Positions 37,961 through 45,488 of a stretch of 64,000 nt of DNA are shown one piece after another. Under the pieces are notes generated by a model. It did no database searches and was not told the DNA's origin. It was given only the letters and a program-made list of their open reading frames with translations. Source of the stretch: Pseudolabrys sp. Root1462 (GTDB lineage: Bacteria > Pseudomonadota > Alphaproteobacteria > Rhizobiales > Xanthobacteraceae); the NCBI RefSeq assembly GCF_001426945.1, contig NZ_LMFS01000003.1, positions 95,108 to 159,107 of the forward strand, given 5' to 3'. The position numbers and the translations under genes are program-made. Numbering within the stretch: the stretch's first letter is position 1; each line of letters starts with the position of its first letter.

Positions 37961-39142
37961 TTACTTCTTTTTCTGAGCGCCTATCTGCTCGTCCCAGCGC
38001 GCAAACGCCTTCACCAGCTTGTCCGGCGTGAGCGGCAGCTCCTGCGGATTGTCCTTGATCGCCGCTTCGTATTCCGGACGACCAAACTCCTTGATGACGG
38101 CCTGGCTCGACGCCGGCGCCATCGAGAGCGGCACGTCCTTCACCGCGGGGCCCGGGTAGAAGTAGCCATCGTCATAGGTCGTCGCCTGGGCTTCCTTACT
38201 CAGCATGTAGTTCAGGAGATCAAGGAGCACGGCGAGCTTGTCGTTGGAGACGCCCTTGGGGATGCACAGATAGTGCGCGTCGAGGATCCAGTGGAAGCCT
38301 TTGAGGAAGAACACCTTGGCTTCCTTCGGCACGACGCCGAGGGCGCGCGGGTTGATGTCCCAGCCCATCTGCGACGGGATCATGTCGCGTGAGCCTTCAC
38401 CCAGCTCCTTCAACACCGGGCCGGTGCCGGCCGGATAATATTCGACGTACTGTCCGAGCTCCTTCAGATAGGCCCAGGTCTTGTCCCAGCCGTTGATCGG
38501 ATCGGACGGATCCTTGTCGCCGAGCACGTAGGGCAAGCCCATCATGAAGATACGGCCGGGGCCCGAGTTCGCCGGGCGGGCATACATGAAGCGATTGGGA
38601 TTGGCCTTGGCCCAGGCGAGCACCTCTTCGGCGGTCTTCGGCACTTCCTTCACTTTGTCGGGCATGTATTCCATGACCGGGCCGGCGGGGCAGAACACGA
38701 TGCAGACGCCGTTATTGGCGGCAAGCCCCTGCATCTTCTTCGCGCCATCGAGATAGATGTCGTCGAGCTTCGGCAACTTGGCGGCATACTCGGACGCGAT
38801 CGGAATCCAGAGCTTCTGGTCGAGACCGGCCGACAGCGCATCGATGCCGGTGAGCACACCGTCGATATCGACGCGTCCGGCATCCTGCTGCGCCTTGATT
38901 TTGCCGGGCAGTTCCGGCGCGGGAGCCTTGGTGAAATTCACCTTGGCCACCAGTTTCGGATTCTTGTCGCGATAGGCCTCGATCGCCTTCTGCGTCAGCG
39001 CCAGATTGCCGGCGACATCGACGAAGTTGAGCGTCACAGGCGAAGTCGGCATCGGTAGGCTTTGCGCAAAGGCCCGCAGATCCATGGCCATGGTGCCGGC
39101 GATGCCGCCGACGACAGCGCGGCGTGAAATCTTGAACGTCAT
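37961..39142 (-). CDS. ABC transporter extracellular solute-binding protein (PotD/Fbp type)
   Basis: The 393-residue periplasmic protein has a Tat-like N-terminus SRRAVVGGIAGTMAMDLRAFAQ (twin arginine, small hydrophobic run, AxA end). Mature features are PVTLNFVDVAGNLALTQKAI at the start and YPAGTGPVLKELGEG, typical of the iron/polyamine-type binding fold. No family-defining ligand residue is clear to me. The frame beginning at 39214 is rejected in favour of the Tat start. It leads the operon; a long 417-base region lies upstream with a GntR-type box. Confidence 0.9.
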   Translation of the reverse strand: MTFKISRRAVVGGIAGTMAMDLRAFAQSLPMPTSPVTLNFVDVAGNLALTQKAIEAYRDKNPKLVAKVNFTKAPAPELPGKIKAQQDAGRVDIDGVLTGIDALSAGLDQKLWIPIASEYAAKLPKLDDIYLDGAKKMQGLAANNGVCIVFCPAGPVMEYMPDKVKEVPKTAEEVLAWAKANPNRFMYARPANSGPGRIFMMGLPYVLGDKDPSDPINGWDKTWAYLKELGQYVEYYPAGTGPVLKELGEGSRDMIPSQMGWDINPRALGVVPKEAKVFFLKGFHWILDAHYLCIPKGVSNDKLAVLLDLLNYMLSKEAQATTYDDGYFYPGPAVKDVPLSMAPASSQAVIKEFGRPEYEAAIKDNPQELPLTPDKLVKAFARWDEQIGAQKKK

Positions 39143-39559
39143 TTGATGTTTCCTCCCTTTTGTTTCGTATCCGGACCATCTCGAACCGGCCCGGCAGCAG
39201 CGATGTTTCGGCACATTCGTATCGCGAGGATGACGCGCTGCGCGGCGCGCAGCGACGATCGCCGCGTTACCGGGCGCGGTGATGCAAGTGCGATTGATGA
39301 GATGGACTCGAGGACGGGCGCGTCGGAGCTGACCGGCGTCGCCCGAAAGCCGCGCTCACGTCAGATGATATTACGGCGAGAAACACGCGCACTCCCTCCC
39401 GACCTTCGCTCCGTAGCGAACAGGCAATCACCCGGTTTTCCGGGATTTTTCAAAAAACTAATACACTAATATTTCAATGTCAAACCAATGGGCCTTAGAC
39501 GATAGATGATGCCGACTGAATGCGCCCCACGCGCGCGGCGCCAGGAAAGGTCGTCCGCG
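39143..39559. other. Promoter region between the ABC operon and gntR
   Basis: This 417-base gap between the minus-strand binding-protein gene and the gntR stop contains no supportable gene. Its right end, 39455-39480, is AT-rich and carries the regulator-like box at 39461-39476. The rest is featureless by eye. Confidence 0.6.
39461..39476 (+). promoter_or_regulatory. Candidate GntR box A, upstream of the ABC operon
   Basis: ATACACTAATATTTCA matches box B at 40305 in 14 of 16 positions on the same strand. It lies 319 bases upstream of the binding-protein start, in the region that must hold the ABC promoter. Confidence 0.55.
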
Positions 39560-40264
39560 CTAGCAGAAGTAATCGGGAAAATGAGCGCGCAGGTCGTCGA
39601 GATGACCGACCGTGCCCGCGAGGTGCGCGCGCATGGCGCGCTGCGCGCCTTCGACATCGCCGCGGCGGATGGCATCGACGATCGCCTGGTGATCCTTGAC
39701 CACCTTGTCCGGCTTGCGGTCGTTGGACCATTGCAGGTGGAGCCGGCGAATGCGATCGAGCTGGCCGCAGCGCGCATCGATCAGCAACGTGATGTTCGAC
39801 AGGCCGGCAGCGGCGTAGAGGTCGCGGTGAAATTGCTTGTCGAGCTGGGAGAAAGTCTCGAACGATTGCTCGCGTGCCCACGAACGCACCATTTGATCGT
39901 GCGTTTCCTCGACAGCCGACAGCCCCGGATTGCGCGGATCTGCGGCAAGCCGGGCGACGACCTCGACTTCGATGGCGGTGCGCAGAAACTGCGCTTCGAA
40001 GATCTCGGCGACGTCGATCCGCCGCACTTCGGTACGCGACTGCGGATAGGTTGCGACCAGACCCTCTTCGCTGAGCCGCTGCAACGCTTCGCGCAACGGC
40101 GTCTGGCTGATCTGATAATTCGCGGACAGTTCGGCCCGTGACAGCGGCGTATTCGGCAGCAGTTCCAGCGCCACGATGCGCCGTCTTATGTCTGCATAGA
40201 CCTGTTGCGGCAGCGACAGCCGCCGGTCGACAGGCAAGGTAGTCTCGGTTTGCCGCAGATCCAT
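39560..40264 (-). CDS. GntR-family regulator with FCD effector domain
   Basis: The 234-residue protein has an N-terminal winged helix (VYADIRRRIVALELLPNTPLSRAELSANYQISQTPLREALQRLSEEGLV) and a helical FCD domain. The FCD metal site is suggested by ETHDQMVRSWA with the DxxxH pattern and by HLQWSNDR and DHQAIVDAIRRGD. FCD regulators bind organic acids. It likely controls the ABC operon to its left and itself, since a similar box precedes both. MDLRQTETT at 40264 is the only reasonable start. Confidence 0.92.
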   Translation of the reverse strand: MDLRQTETTLPVDRRLSLPQQVYADIRRRIVALELLPNTPLSRAELSANYQISQTPLREALQRLSEEGLVATYPQSRTEVRRIDVAEIFEAQFLRTAIEVEVVARLAADPRNPGLSAVEETHDQMVRSWAREQSFETFSQLDKQFHRDLYAAAGLSNITLLIDARCGQLDRIRRLHLQWSNDRKPDKVVKDHQAIVDAIRRGDVEGAQRAMRAHLAGTVGHLDDLRAHFPDYFC

Positions 40265-40304
40265 CGCAACGGGCGCCTATTGATGCCGGTTCGTGGGCTA
40301 ACAG

Positions 40305-40320
40305 ATACATTAGTATTTCA
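40305..40320 (+). promoter_or_regulatory. Candidate GntR box B, gntR promoter
   Basis: ATACATTAGTATTTCA contains the palindrome ATAC-ATTA-GTAT and begins 41 bases upstream of the gntR start. Its near-copy at 39461 (14 of 16 bases) makes both likely sites of one regulator. Confidence 0.6.
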
Positions 40321-40878
40321 GAGGCTGTAAAGACGGATGGAAGAACGTGTTCTAGCCGAGTTTGCTCACCGGGCTGGCCTCCAGTGCCGTTATCTCCACG
40401 AGTTCGATCAATTTGGACGGTCCGTGCGGTTCGCGTCGCCACAGTCCGCTCATCAGAGGCATCCGGCGATACCGTCGTCGACAGTCGCTTTGTCGGTTCG
40501 CCGACACACCTTGCGGGGCAACGCTGTCCACAAGGGTCGCATCGACCAGCGTCGCCATGCTGTCGGGTTCAATGGAGCGCCGGCGCAGTCTCCCATGGTC
40601 TGCTCGGCGAAGTAGCGAGCTTCGCGTCGATCGCGGCGCACCGGCTCGCCATATGACACGGGCATCATCACCGCGACACCGCGCCATGTAGATTAGGCGT
40701 CGTACATCGAGCACGCGCGTCGCTTTCGTCAGCGACGGTCCTATCTCTTGATACACCCTGCGCACAGAAGGTTTGACGATGGCAAGGCAGCCTTGGTGCG
40801 CCTTGCATTATCGCGACTTTTTCGGCGTGCGAAATGAGCGACGCGATGCTGCTGGCGGTGAGCTTCAGTGTTAGCATC

Positions 40879-40907
40879 TCACGTGGTTATCACGTCAGCG
40901 TTTACGT
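40879..40907. promoter_or_regulatory. Three phased direct repeats upstream of the Bug-type gene
   Basis: TCACGT at 40879 and 40890 and TTACGT at 40902 recur every 11-12 bases, the helical repeat. They lie 99-127 bases upstream of the Bug gene start. The spacing is typical of response-regulator or activator arrays. Bound protein is unknown. Confidence 0.4.
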
Positions 40908-41005
40908 TGGCGGAACGGGCACGCGAAATTTCAATTGCTTGACTCGGCGGCGAAATCGCCTCGATATGTCGATAAAGATTTTTGAATAAAAACGGGAATG
41001 GAAAC

Positions 41006-41968
41006 ATGCGAATTTTCTTCGCGGCCGTCATGGCGTGTCTGGGCTTCAGCAACGTCGCTGATGCACAACAGGCTTATCCGACACGCCCTGTAACGATCGT
41101 CGTACCGTTCGGCGTCGGATCGTCGGTCGACATCGTCTCGCGCGCGTTGGCGCAGCATTTCCGCACCGAACTCGGCCAGCCCGTTGTCGTCTTCAATCGG
41201 CCCGGTGCCGGCGGCAACATCGGCGCGACATCCGTCGCCCATGCGCAAGCCGATGGCTATACACTGCTGATGGCGACCACCGGACCCGCCGCCAACAACA
41301 AGTTTATGTACAAGGAGATGGCGTTCGATCCGGACAAGGATTTCGAACCCGTCGCGCTACTTGGAACAGCGCCGATCATCATTGCGACGCGCGCGGATGC
41401 GCCGTTCAAGACCCTGAAAGAGATGGTCGAATACGCCAAGGCCAATCCGGACAAGCTCAACGCCGGCTATCCCGGCAACGGCTCGCTCGGCCACATCACC
41501 GGCGAACTCATCAAGGCGCGGCAAGGGCTCAAGTTCGGCACCATCCAGTACAAGGGCTCCAGCGAGATCGTCGTTGATCTCATTGGCGGCCAGATCGACC
41601 TCGCGATGGACTCGATTGCGCCTTACGTCGCCCAGGTGAAGGAAGGAAAGCTGAGAGCGCTTGCGCTCGGCAGCCGCAAGCGGTTTGAGGGATTGCCCGA
41701 CGTGCCGACGACGGCGGAGGCGGGATACCCCGCTCTCGAAGCCAGTGTGTTCTATACGCTGTTGGTGCCGCGTGGCACGCCGGCCGACATCGTGAGCCGC
41801 CTCAACAAGACGACTAATGATTATCTGAAGACCGAAACGGCGATCAAGGTGCTCGGCAGCAACGGCATCCAGGCCAGTCAAAGCACTCCGGCCGAGGCGA
41901 AGAAGTACATCACCGATGAAGCCGCCAAGTGGGAGCCGATTATCAAGGGCGCCAACATCAAGTTCTGA
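41006..41968 (+). CDS. Bug/TctC-family periplasmic solute-binding protein
   Basis: The 320-residue protein has a signal peptide ending NVADAQQ and the Bug core YPTRPVTIVVPFGVGSSVDIVSRALAQHF followed by VFNRPGAGGNIGATSVAHAQADGYTLLM. IGGQIDLAMDSIAPYVAQVKEGKLRALALGS completes the second lobe. Bug proteins bind carboxylates, amides or nicotinate-type acids and normally serve TctAB permeases, but no tctA or tctB gene is here, so it is an orphan. The ATG at 41006 is chosen over a TTG at 40982, since it begins the signal peptide. Confidence 0.92.
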   Translation: MRIFFAAVMACLGFSNVADAQQAYPTRPVTIVVPFGVGSSVDIVSRALAQHFRTELGQPVVVFNRPGAGGNIGATSVAHAQADGYTLLMATTGPAANNKFMYKEMAFDPDKDFEPVALLGTAPIIIATRADAPFKTLKEMVEYAKANPDKLNAGYPGNGSLGHITGELIKARQGLKFGTIQYKGSSEIVVDLIGGQIDLAMDSIAPYVAQVKEGKLRALALGSRKRFEGLPDVPTTAEAGYPALEASVFYTLLVPRGTPADIVSRLNKTTNDYLKTETAIKVLGSNGIQASQSTPAEAKKYITDEAAKWEPIIKGANIKF

Positions 41969-42014
41969 ATCATGAAGATCGGTGGACTTAACGACGCGAG
42001 TGCGTGACGTGGAA

Positions 42015-42860
42015 ATGTCGGACGAAGACTATCGCCTGAAGCGCAGGCAGGAATGGGATGAGGCCGGCAAGCGCTACGACAAGCTGGCAACCGGCGCCTT
42101 GGCGGATCTGTCGGCGCAAGCTGCCGCAAAGGTCCTCAAGATCGCCAAGTTGCGACGCGGCGAAACGGTTCTCGACGTGGGGACCGGTCCCGGTAGCCCC
42201 GCCCTCGAAGCGGTCCCCTCTATTTCGCCAGGCGGCCGGGTGACCGGCATTGACTTCGCACCCTCGATGATTGCCGCCGCACGGAAACGAGCCGCTGAAC
42301 TCGGCACCGACAATGCCGAATTCATGGAAATGGAAGCCGAACACCTCAGCTTCCCCGACGACACATTCGATGCCGCCATTTCGCGTTATGCATATCCCCA
42401 CTTCACGAATGCACGTCTTGCCTTGACGGAAACGTTTCGGGTTCTGCGGCGCGGAGGAAGATTGGTTGCGGCCATGCATGGCGCCGCCGATCGCAATCCC
42501 TATTTCGGCGGACCGATCGCCGCGCTCACCAAATTTCACAGGGAGCCGTCGCCGATCACGGAGCGGGGACCGTTTGCGCTATCCGAGCCAGGCTCCCTCG
42601 AAGCCGCGATGAAAGGCGCTGGTTTCTTCGACGTTACAGTTCATTTTCATGACGCGACCATTGTCGTCGATGATTTCGACAACTACTGGACGGCGCAGAA
42701 GGCCGGCGGAGCCGCCATTCGCCGCGCGCTGGATAAAGTCCCTGACGAGCATCGCGCTGAAGCGGAGGCCGCAGCGTTGGCGTCGATGAAGCAATTCGTC
42801 GTCGGCAACAAAGGAACTTTCCCGGCCCAGATCCTCGTTGGCGTCGGCTGGAAGCGCTGA
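42015..42860 (+). CDS. Class I SAM-dependent methyltransferase (UbiE/type 11)
   Basis: The 281-residue protein carries motif I VLDVGTGPGSPALEAV, the acidic loop GIDFAPSMIAAARKRA, and LSFPDDTFDAAISRYAYPHFTNARLALTETFRVLRRGG. This is the methyltransferase type 11 pattern. Substrate is unknown. The C-terminal 80 residues are distinct and contain a Val/Asp-rich segment. An alternative GTG start at 41982 would add 11 residues. It follows the Bug gene after a 46-base gap and has only a weak ribosome site. Confidence 0.88.
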   Translation: MSDEDYRLKRRQEWDEAGKRYDKLATGALADLSAQAAAKVLKIAKLRRGETVLDVGTGPGSPALEAVPSISPGGRVTGIDFAPSMIAAARKRAAELGTDNAEFMEMEAEHLSFPDDTFDAAISRYAYPHFTNARLALTETFRVLRRGGRLVAAMHGAADRNPYFGGPIAALTKFHREPSPITERGPFALSEPGSLEAAMKGAGFFDVTVHFHDATIVVDDFDNYWTAQKAGGAAIRRALDKVPDEHRAEAEAAALASMKQFVVGNKGTFPAQILVGVGWKR

Positions 42861-42922
42861 TTTCGGCCGCCTCGGTCCGGAAGTTATCGAGCCGTCTTGT
42901 TGCCGGGGGGCGAATTTCGAAA

Positions 42923-42948
42923 GGCCCCGCCGTTTCCGGCGAGGCCTC
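42923..42948 (+). terminator. Weak stem-loop after the methyltransferase gene
   Basis: AGGCCCCGCCG pairs with CGGCGAGGCCT around TTTC with one internal mismatch. It sits 63 bases past the methyltransferase stop. The following sequence is CCTTAG without a T-run, so it may be a weak or rho-assisted end. Confidence 0.4.
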
Positions 42949-43050
42949 CTTAGATGCACGGGCCAAATGGCCGTTTCGCAGAGATGTCGAGCGTCAGACG
43001 GGCATGCGCATGAACACGCCGCCGGCCGGACTTAGTCGACCATCCGAGAC

Positions 43051-43341
43051 TTAATCGCAGACGCGAACGCGACGAACATGAAGCCGGCCGTAGCGATCTT
43101 CAAATTCGCGCCGCTCGGTGTGGCAGTCGCGATACCCGGCATGACCACGATAACGGCGGTAGCCATTGTCGTCGCGATAGCCGTCATTCCTATTCATCTG
43201 CGAACCGACGATGGCGCCAGCCGCAATGCCGCCGATAACGCCGGCGCCGATTTCGCCATCTCGCGCCTGCGCTGAGTTGGACGCGACGACGACGGTCAAT
43301 GCGACGGCCGCAACGGTCGCAGCTTTAATGATATTCAACAT
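43051..43341 (-). CDS. Small exported glycine-zipper protein, unknown function
   Basis: The 96-residue protein begins with a signal peptide (MLNIIKAATVAAVALTVVVASNSAQA). Then comes a glycine-alternating segment GEIGAGVIGGIAAGAIVGS that resembles a glycine zipper, then a Tyr/Arg/Gly-rich region (RNDGYRDDNGYRRYRG) and two cysteines near the C-terminus (CHTERR, VCD). The function is not known. It sits 20 bases from the DUF1236 gene, on the same strand, so they may share a transcript. Confidence 0.75.
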   Translation of the reverse strand: MLNIIKAATVAAVALTVVVASNSAQARDGEIGAGVIGGIAAGAIVGSQMNRNDGYRDDNGYRRYRGHAGYRDCHTERREFEDRYGRLHVRRVRVCD

Positions 43342-43361
43342 GTTATGATGCCTTTCAGGGC

Positions 43362-43778
43362 TTATTCTATGATCTGCACAACGGTGCGCGTTCGCGGGTC
43401 GACCAGCACGGCGCGATCGTTGACGTAGGTGTAGCGATAACCGGTCACGTGATACTCGGCCGGTACGTCGTAGTAGACGACACCTGTTTCGGGCAGCACT
43501 GCGCCGACGCCCAACTCGCGTTCGTAGCGATAGGATGGGTGCCGCTCGTTCATGACATAGGTACGAAAGCGCGGACGGTCCTCGACGCCGAGAATACCGC
43601 CAACGGTGCCAGCCACAGCGCCGAGTGCGCCGCCGACTACCGCGCCGACCGGGCCGGCGTCGTGATTACCCTGCGCCGCGCCGCGTTCGGCGCCGCGTAA
43701 GGTGCCTTGTGCTTGTGCGGTGAGCGGGATCGACAGCGAAGCAATAAGAATGATCGAACCAAGAATCTTGGTTTGCAT
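43362..43778 (-). CDS. DUF1236-family exported protein
   Basis: The 138-residue protein has a signal peptide ending TAQAQG, then a glycine-rich zipper-like stretch GPVGAVVGGALGAVAGTVGGILG, and a C-terminal domain with YRYTYVNDRAVLVDPRTRTVVQIIE, the recurrent DUF1236 ending. DUF1236 proteins are found in Hyphomicrobiales, with no known role. The longer frame to 43997 lacks a signal. GGAGCTGAC precedes the ATG at 43778. It and the gene downstream look like a small envelope-protein pair. Confidence 0.85.
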   Translation of the reverse strand: MQTKILGSIILIASLSIPLTAQAQGTLRGAERGAAQGNHDAGPVGAVVGGALGAVAGTVGGILGVEDRPRFRTYVMNERHPSYRYERELGVGAVLPETGVVYYDVPAEYHVTGYRYTYVNDRAVLVDPRTRTVVQIIE

Positions 43779-44206
43779 GTCAGCTCCATTTTGTTTGGAA
43801 ATCCAAACCGTCTGAGGCTGGACGATCACCAAGCCCCCGGGGCCCTCATTAGTTCCCGGCTCGACGACTATCTTCGAGAATGCACCTGGCGTTGATCGGC
43901 TCGACGCAGCTCGACTCTCGTCGCTTGCCGAAGTTCTCAACCTGAATATGCGCGAACGATCGGGTCGCAATTGCGCCGGAAAGGAATGAACGAGCACACC
44001 TAATACTCGATATATATCAACAACTTAAGTTATGCGACGCGCGGCAATGAACTCCTCGCGAAATCGTCGATGGTTAATCGGGTCTTAACCTCGCCCCTCC
44101 TATTGTGCTTCACCCTTTGGCCGCGGGGTGCCCCGCGCGATCCCGACTGCCGGAAGCCGGCAACTGGTGTGATCGCGCCCTAACCCTCCCCGGCAATGTG
44201 TTCGTT
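43779..44206. other. Divergent promoter region, DUF1236 gene and aminotransferase
   Basis: This 428-base gap has no supportable gene. An AT-rich patch at 44000-44035 lies near the middle. A CtrA-like site is at 44074-44089. An ATG at 44105-ish of the aminotransferase frame is not favoured because its N-terminal extension is unlike the family. Confidence 0.6.
44074..44089. promoter_or_regulatory. CtrA-consensus site upstream of the aminotransferase gene
   Basis: TTAATCGGGTCTTAAC matches the full CtrA pattern TTAA-N7-TTAAC. It is about 118 bases upstream of the aminotransferase start. CtrA is the cell-cycle master regulator of this bacterial group; function here is inferred. Confidence 0.5.
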
Positions 44207-45427
44207 ATGTCGATGACGTTGGCTCAGCGCGAAACCCTCAGTCCTGCCGCAGCGGCCGCCGAGAACAGCCGCTCGCCCTTCGTGCGGCTGACCGATCTGA
44301 TTGCGGGCATCGCTCCGGGCAAGCCGGCGATCAACCTGTCGGTCGGTGAACCGCAACACGCTATTCCGGATTTCGTCGGGCCGGTGCTCGCCCAGCATGT
44401 CGCCGAGTTCGGCCGCTATCCGGCCAACAAGGGCGCCGAACAATTCCGGCAGTCGGTCGCGCAATGGCTCGGCCGCCGTTACGATCTGGCCAAGCCGGTC
44501 GATCCGGAACATGAAGTGCTGGTGCTGAGCGGCACGCGTGAGGGCCTGTTTCTCGGCGCCATTGCCGCCAAGCGTTATGTCGGCAACCGCGTCGGTCCGC
44601 CGGCGATCCTGATCCCCAATCCGTTCTACGCCGCCTATGCCGCGGGCGCGGCCGCCGCCGAATGCGAACCGGTCTATCTGCCGTGCACGCGCGAGCATGG
44701 CTTCCTGCCCGACCTCGATGCGCTCGATGACGCGCTGCTCAAGCGCACCGTCGCCTTCTATTTCGCCTCACCCTCCAATCCGCAAGGCGCGGTGGCGGAT
44801 CGCACCTATCTGGAGCGCCTGGTGGCGCTGGCGCGGCGCTACGGCTTCATGATCTTCGCCGACGAGTGCTATTGCGAGATTTATTCCAAGGACAAGCCAG
44901 CCGGCATGCTGGAAGCCGCGGGTGCGGGCTTCGCCAACACCATCGTCTTCCACTCGCTGTCGAAGCGTTCGAACCTGCCCGGCCTGCGCATGGGCTTCGT
45001 CGCCGGCGATCGGAACTTCCTCGCCGCCTTCCTCGAACTGCGCAATGTCGCCGCGCCGCAGGTGCCGGTACCGCTGCAGCATGTCGCCATCGCCGCCTAT
45101 AACGACGAGACGCATGTGGTCCGGAACCGCGAGCTGTACAACGCCAAGTTCGACCTGGCCGACCAGATCATCGGCGATCGCTATGGCTACAAGCGCCCCG
45201 CCGGCGGCTTCTTCCTGTGGCTCGATGTCTCGAAGCACGGCGGCAGCGAGGCCGCGACCAAGAAACTGTGGGCCGAGGCTGGCGTGCGGGTCGTTCCCGG
45301 CAAGTATCTGGCGCGAGAGCAGAAGGACGGCTCCAACCCCGGCGCCAACTTCATCCGGATCGCCATGGTGCAGAATGCCGAGGCGACCGCCGAAGCACTT
45401 CATCGCATTGTGGATGTCCTGGGGTGA
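44207..45427 (+). CDS. Class I/II PLP-dependent aminotransferase (DapC-like)
   Basis: The 406-residue fold-type I aminotransferase has the PLP lysine in HSLSKRSNLPGLRMGFVAG, the phosphate loop STRE-like GTREGLFLG, and IFADECYCEI. In Hyphomicrobiales, genes of this shape next to ftsK are often annotated succinyldiaminopimelate transaminase (DapC), a step of lysine and cell-wall synthesis, which is plausible but not proven. Starts at 44207 or 44213 (MTLAQRE) are equivalent. The 33-residue upstream extension is rejected. ftsK begins 61 bases after its stop. Confidence 0.88.
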   Translation: MSMTLAQRETLSPAAAAAENSRSPFVRLTDLIAGIAPGKPAINLSVGEPQHAIPDFVGPVLAQHVAEFGRYPANKGAEQFRQSVAQWLGRRYDLAKPVDPEHEVLVLSGTREGLFLGAIAAKRYVGNRVGPPAILIPNPFYAAYAAGAAAAECEPVYLPCTREHGFLPDLDALDDALLKRTVAFYFASPSNPQGAVADRTYLERLVALARRYGFMIFADECYCEIYSKDKPAGMLEAAGAGFANTIVFHSLSKRSNLPGLRMGFVAGDRNFLAAFLELRNVAAPQVPVPLQHVAIAAYNDETHVVRNRELYNAKFDLADQIIGDRYGYKRPAGGFFLWLDVSKHGGSEAATKKLWAEAGVRVVPGKYLAREQKDGSNPGANFIRIAMVQNAEATAEALHRIVDVLG

Positions 45428-45488
45428 CAATGAATTGTTCACCGGCGCTGGCTCAAAAGGGTGACGTGAAGAGGCAATAGAGAGCAGA

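Larger units (their letters stand above)
40265..41005. other. 741-base stretch without a supportable gene
   Basis: Several short frames exist on both strands but none has codon bias, a family signature or a good ribosome site. Its left edge holds the gntR promoter and box B. At 40879-40907 it has three TCACGT-like direct repeats one helical turn apart. Base composition is lower in GC than the flanking genes. A minus-strand frame with LVDATLVDS around 40520 faintly recalls IS5 transposases but is not enough to call a remnant. Confidence 0.6.

Noticed and set aside
40352-40765. Possible degenerate IS5-type transposase on the minus strand (LVDATLVDS)
   Set aside because: Only one short motif-like string; no terminal inverted repeats, target duplication or second catalytic motif could be seen.
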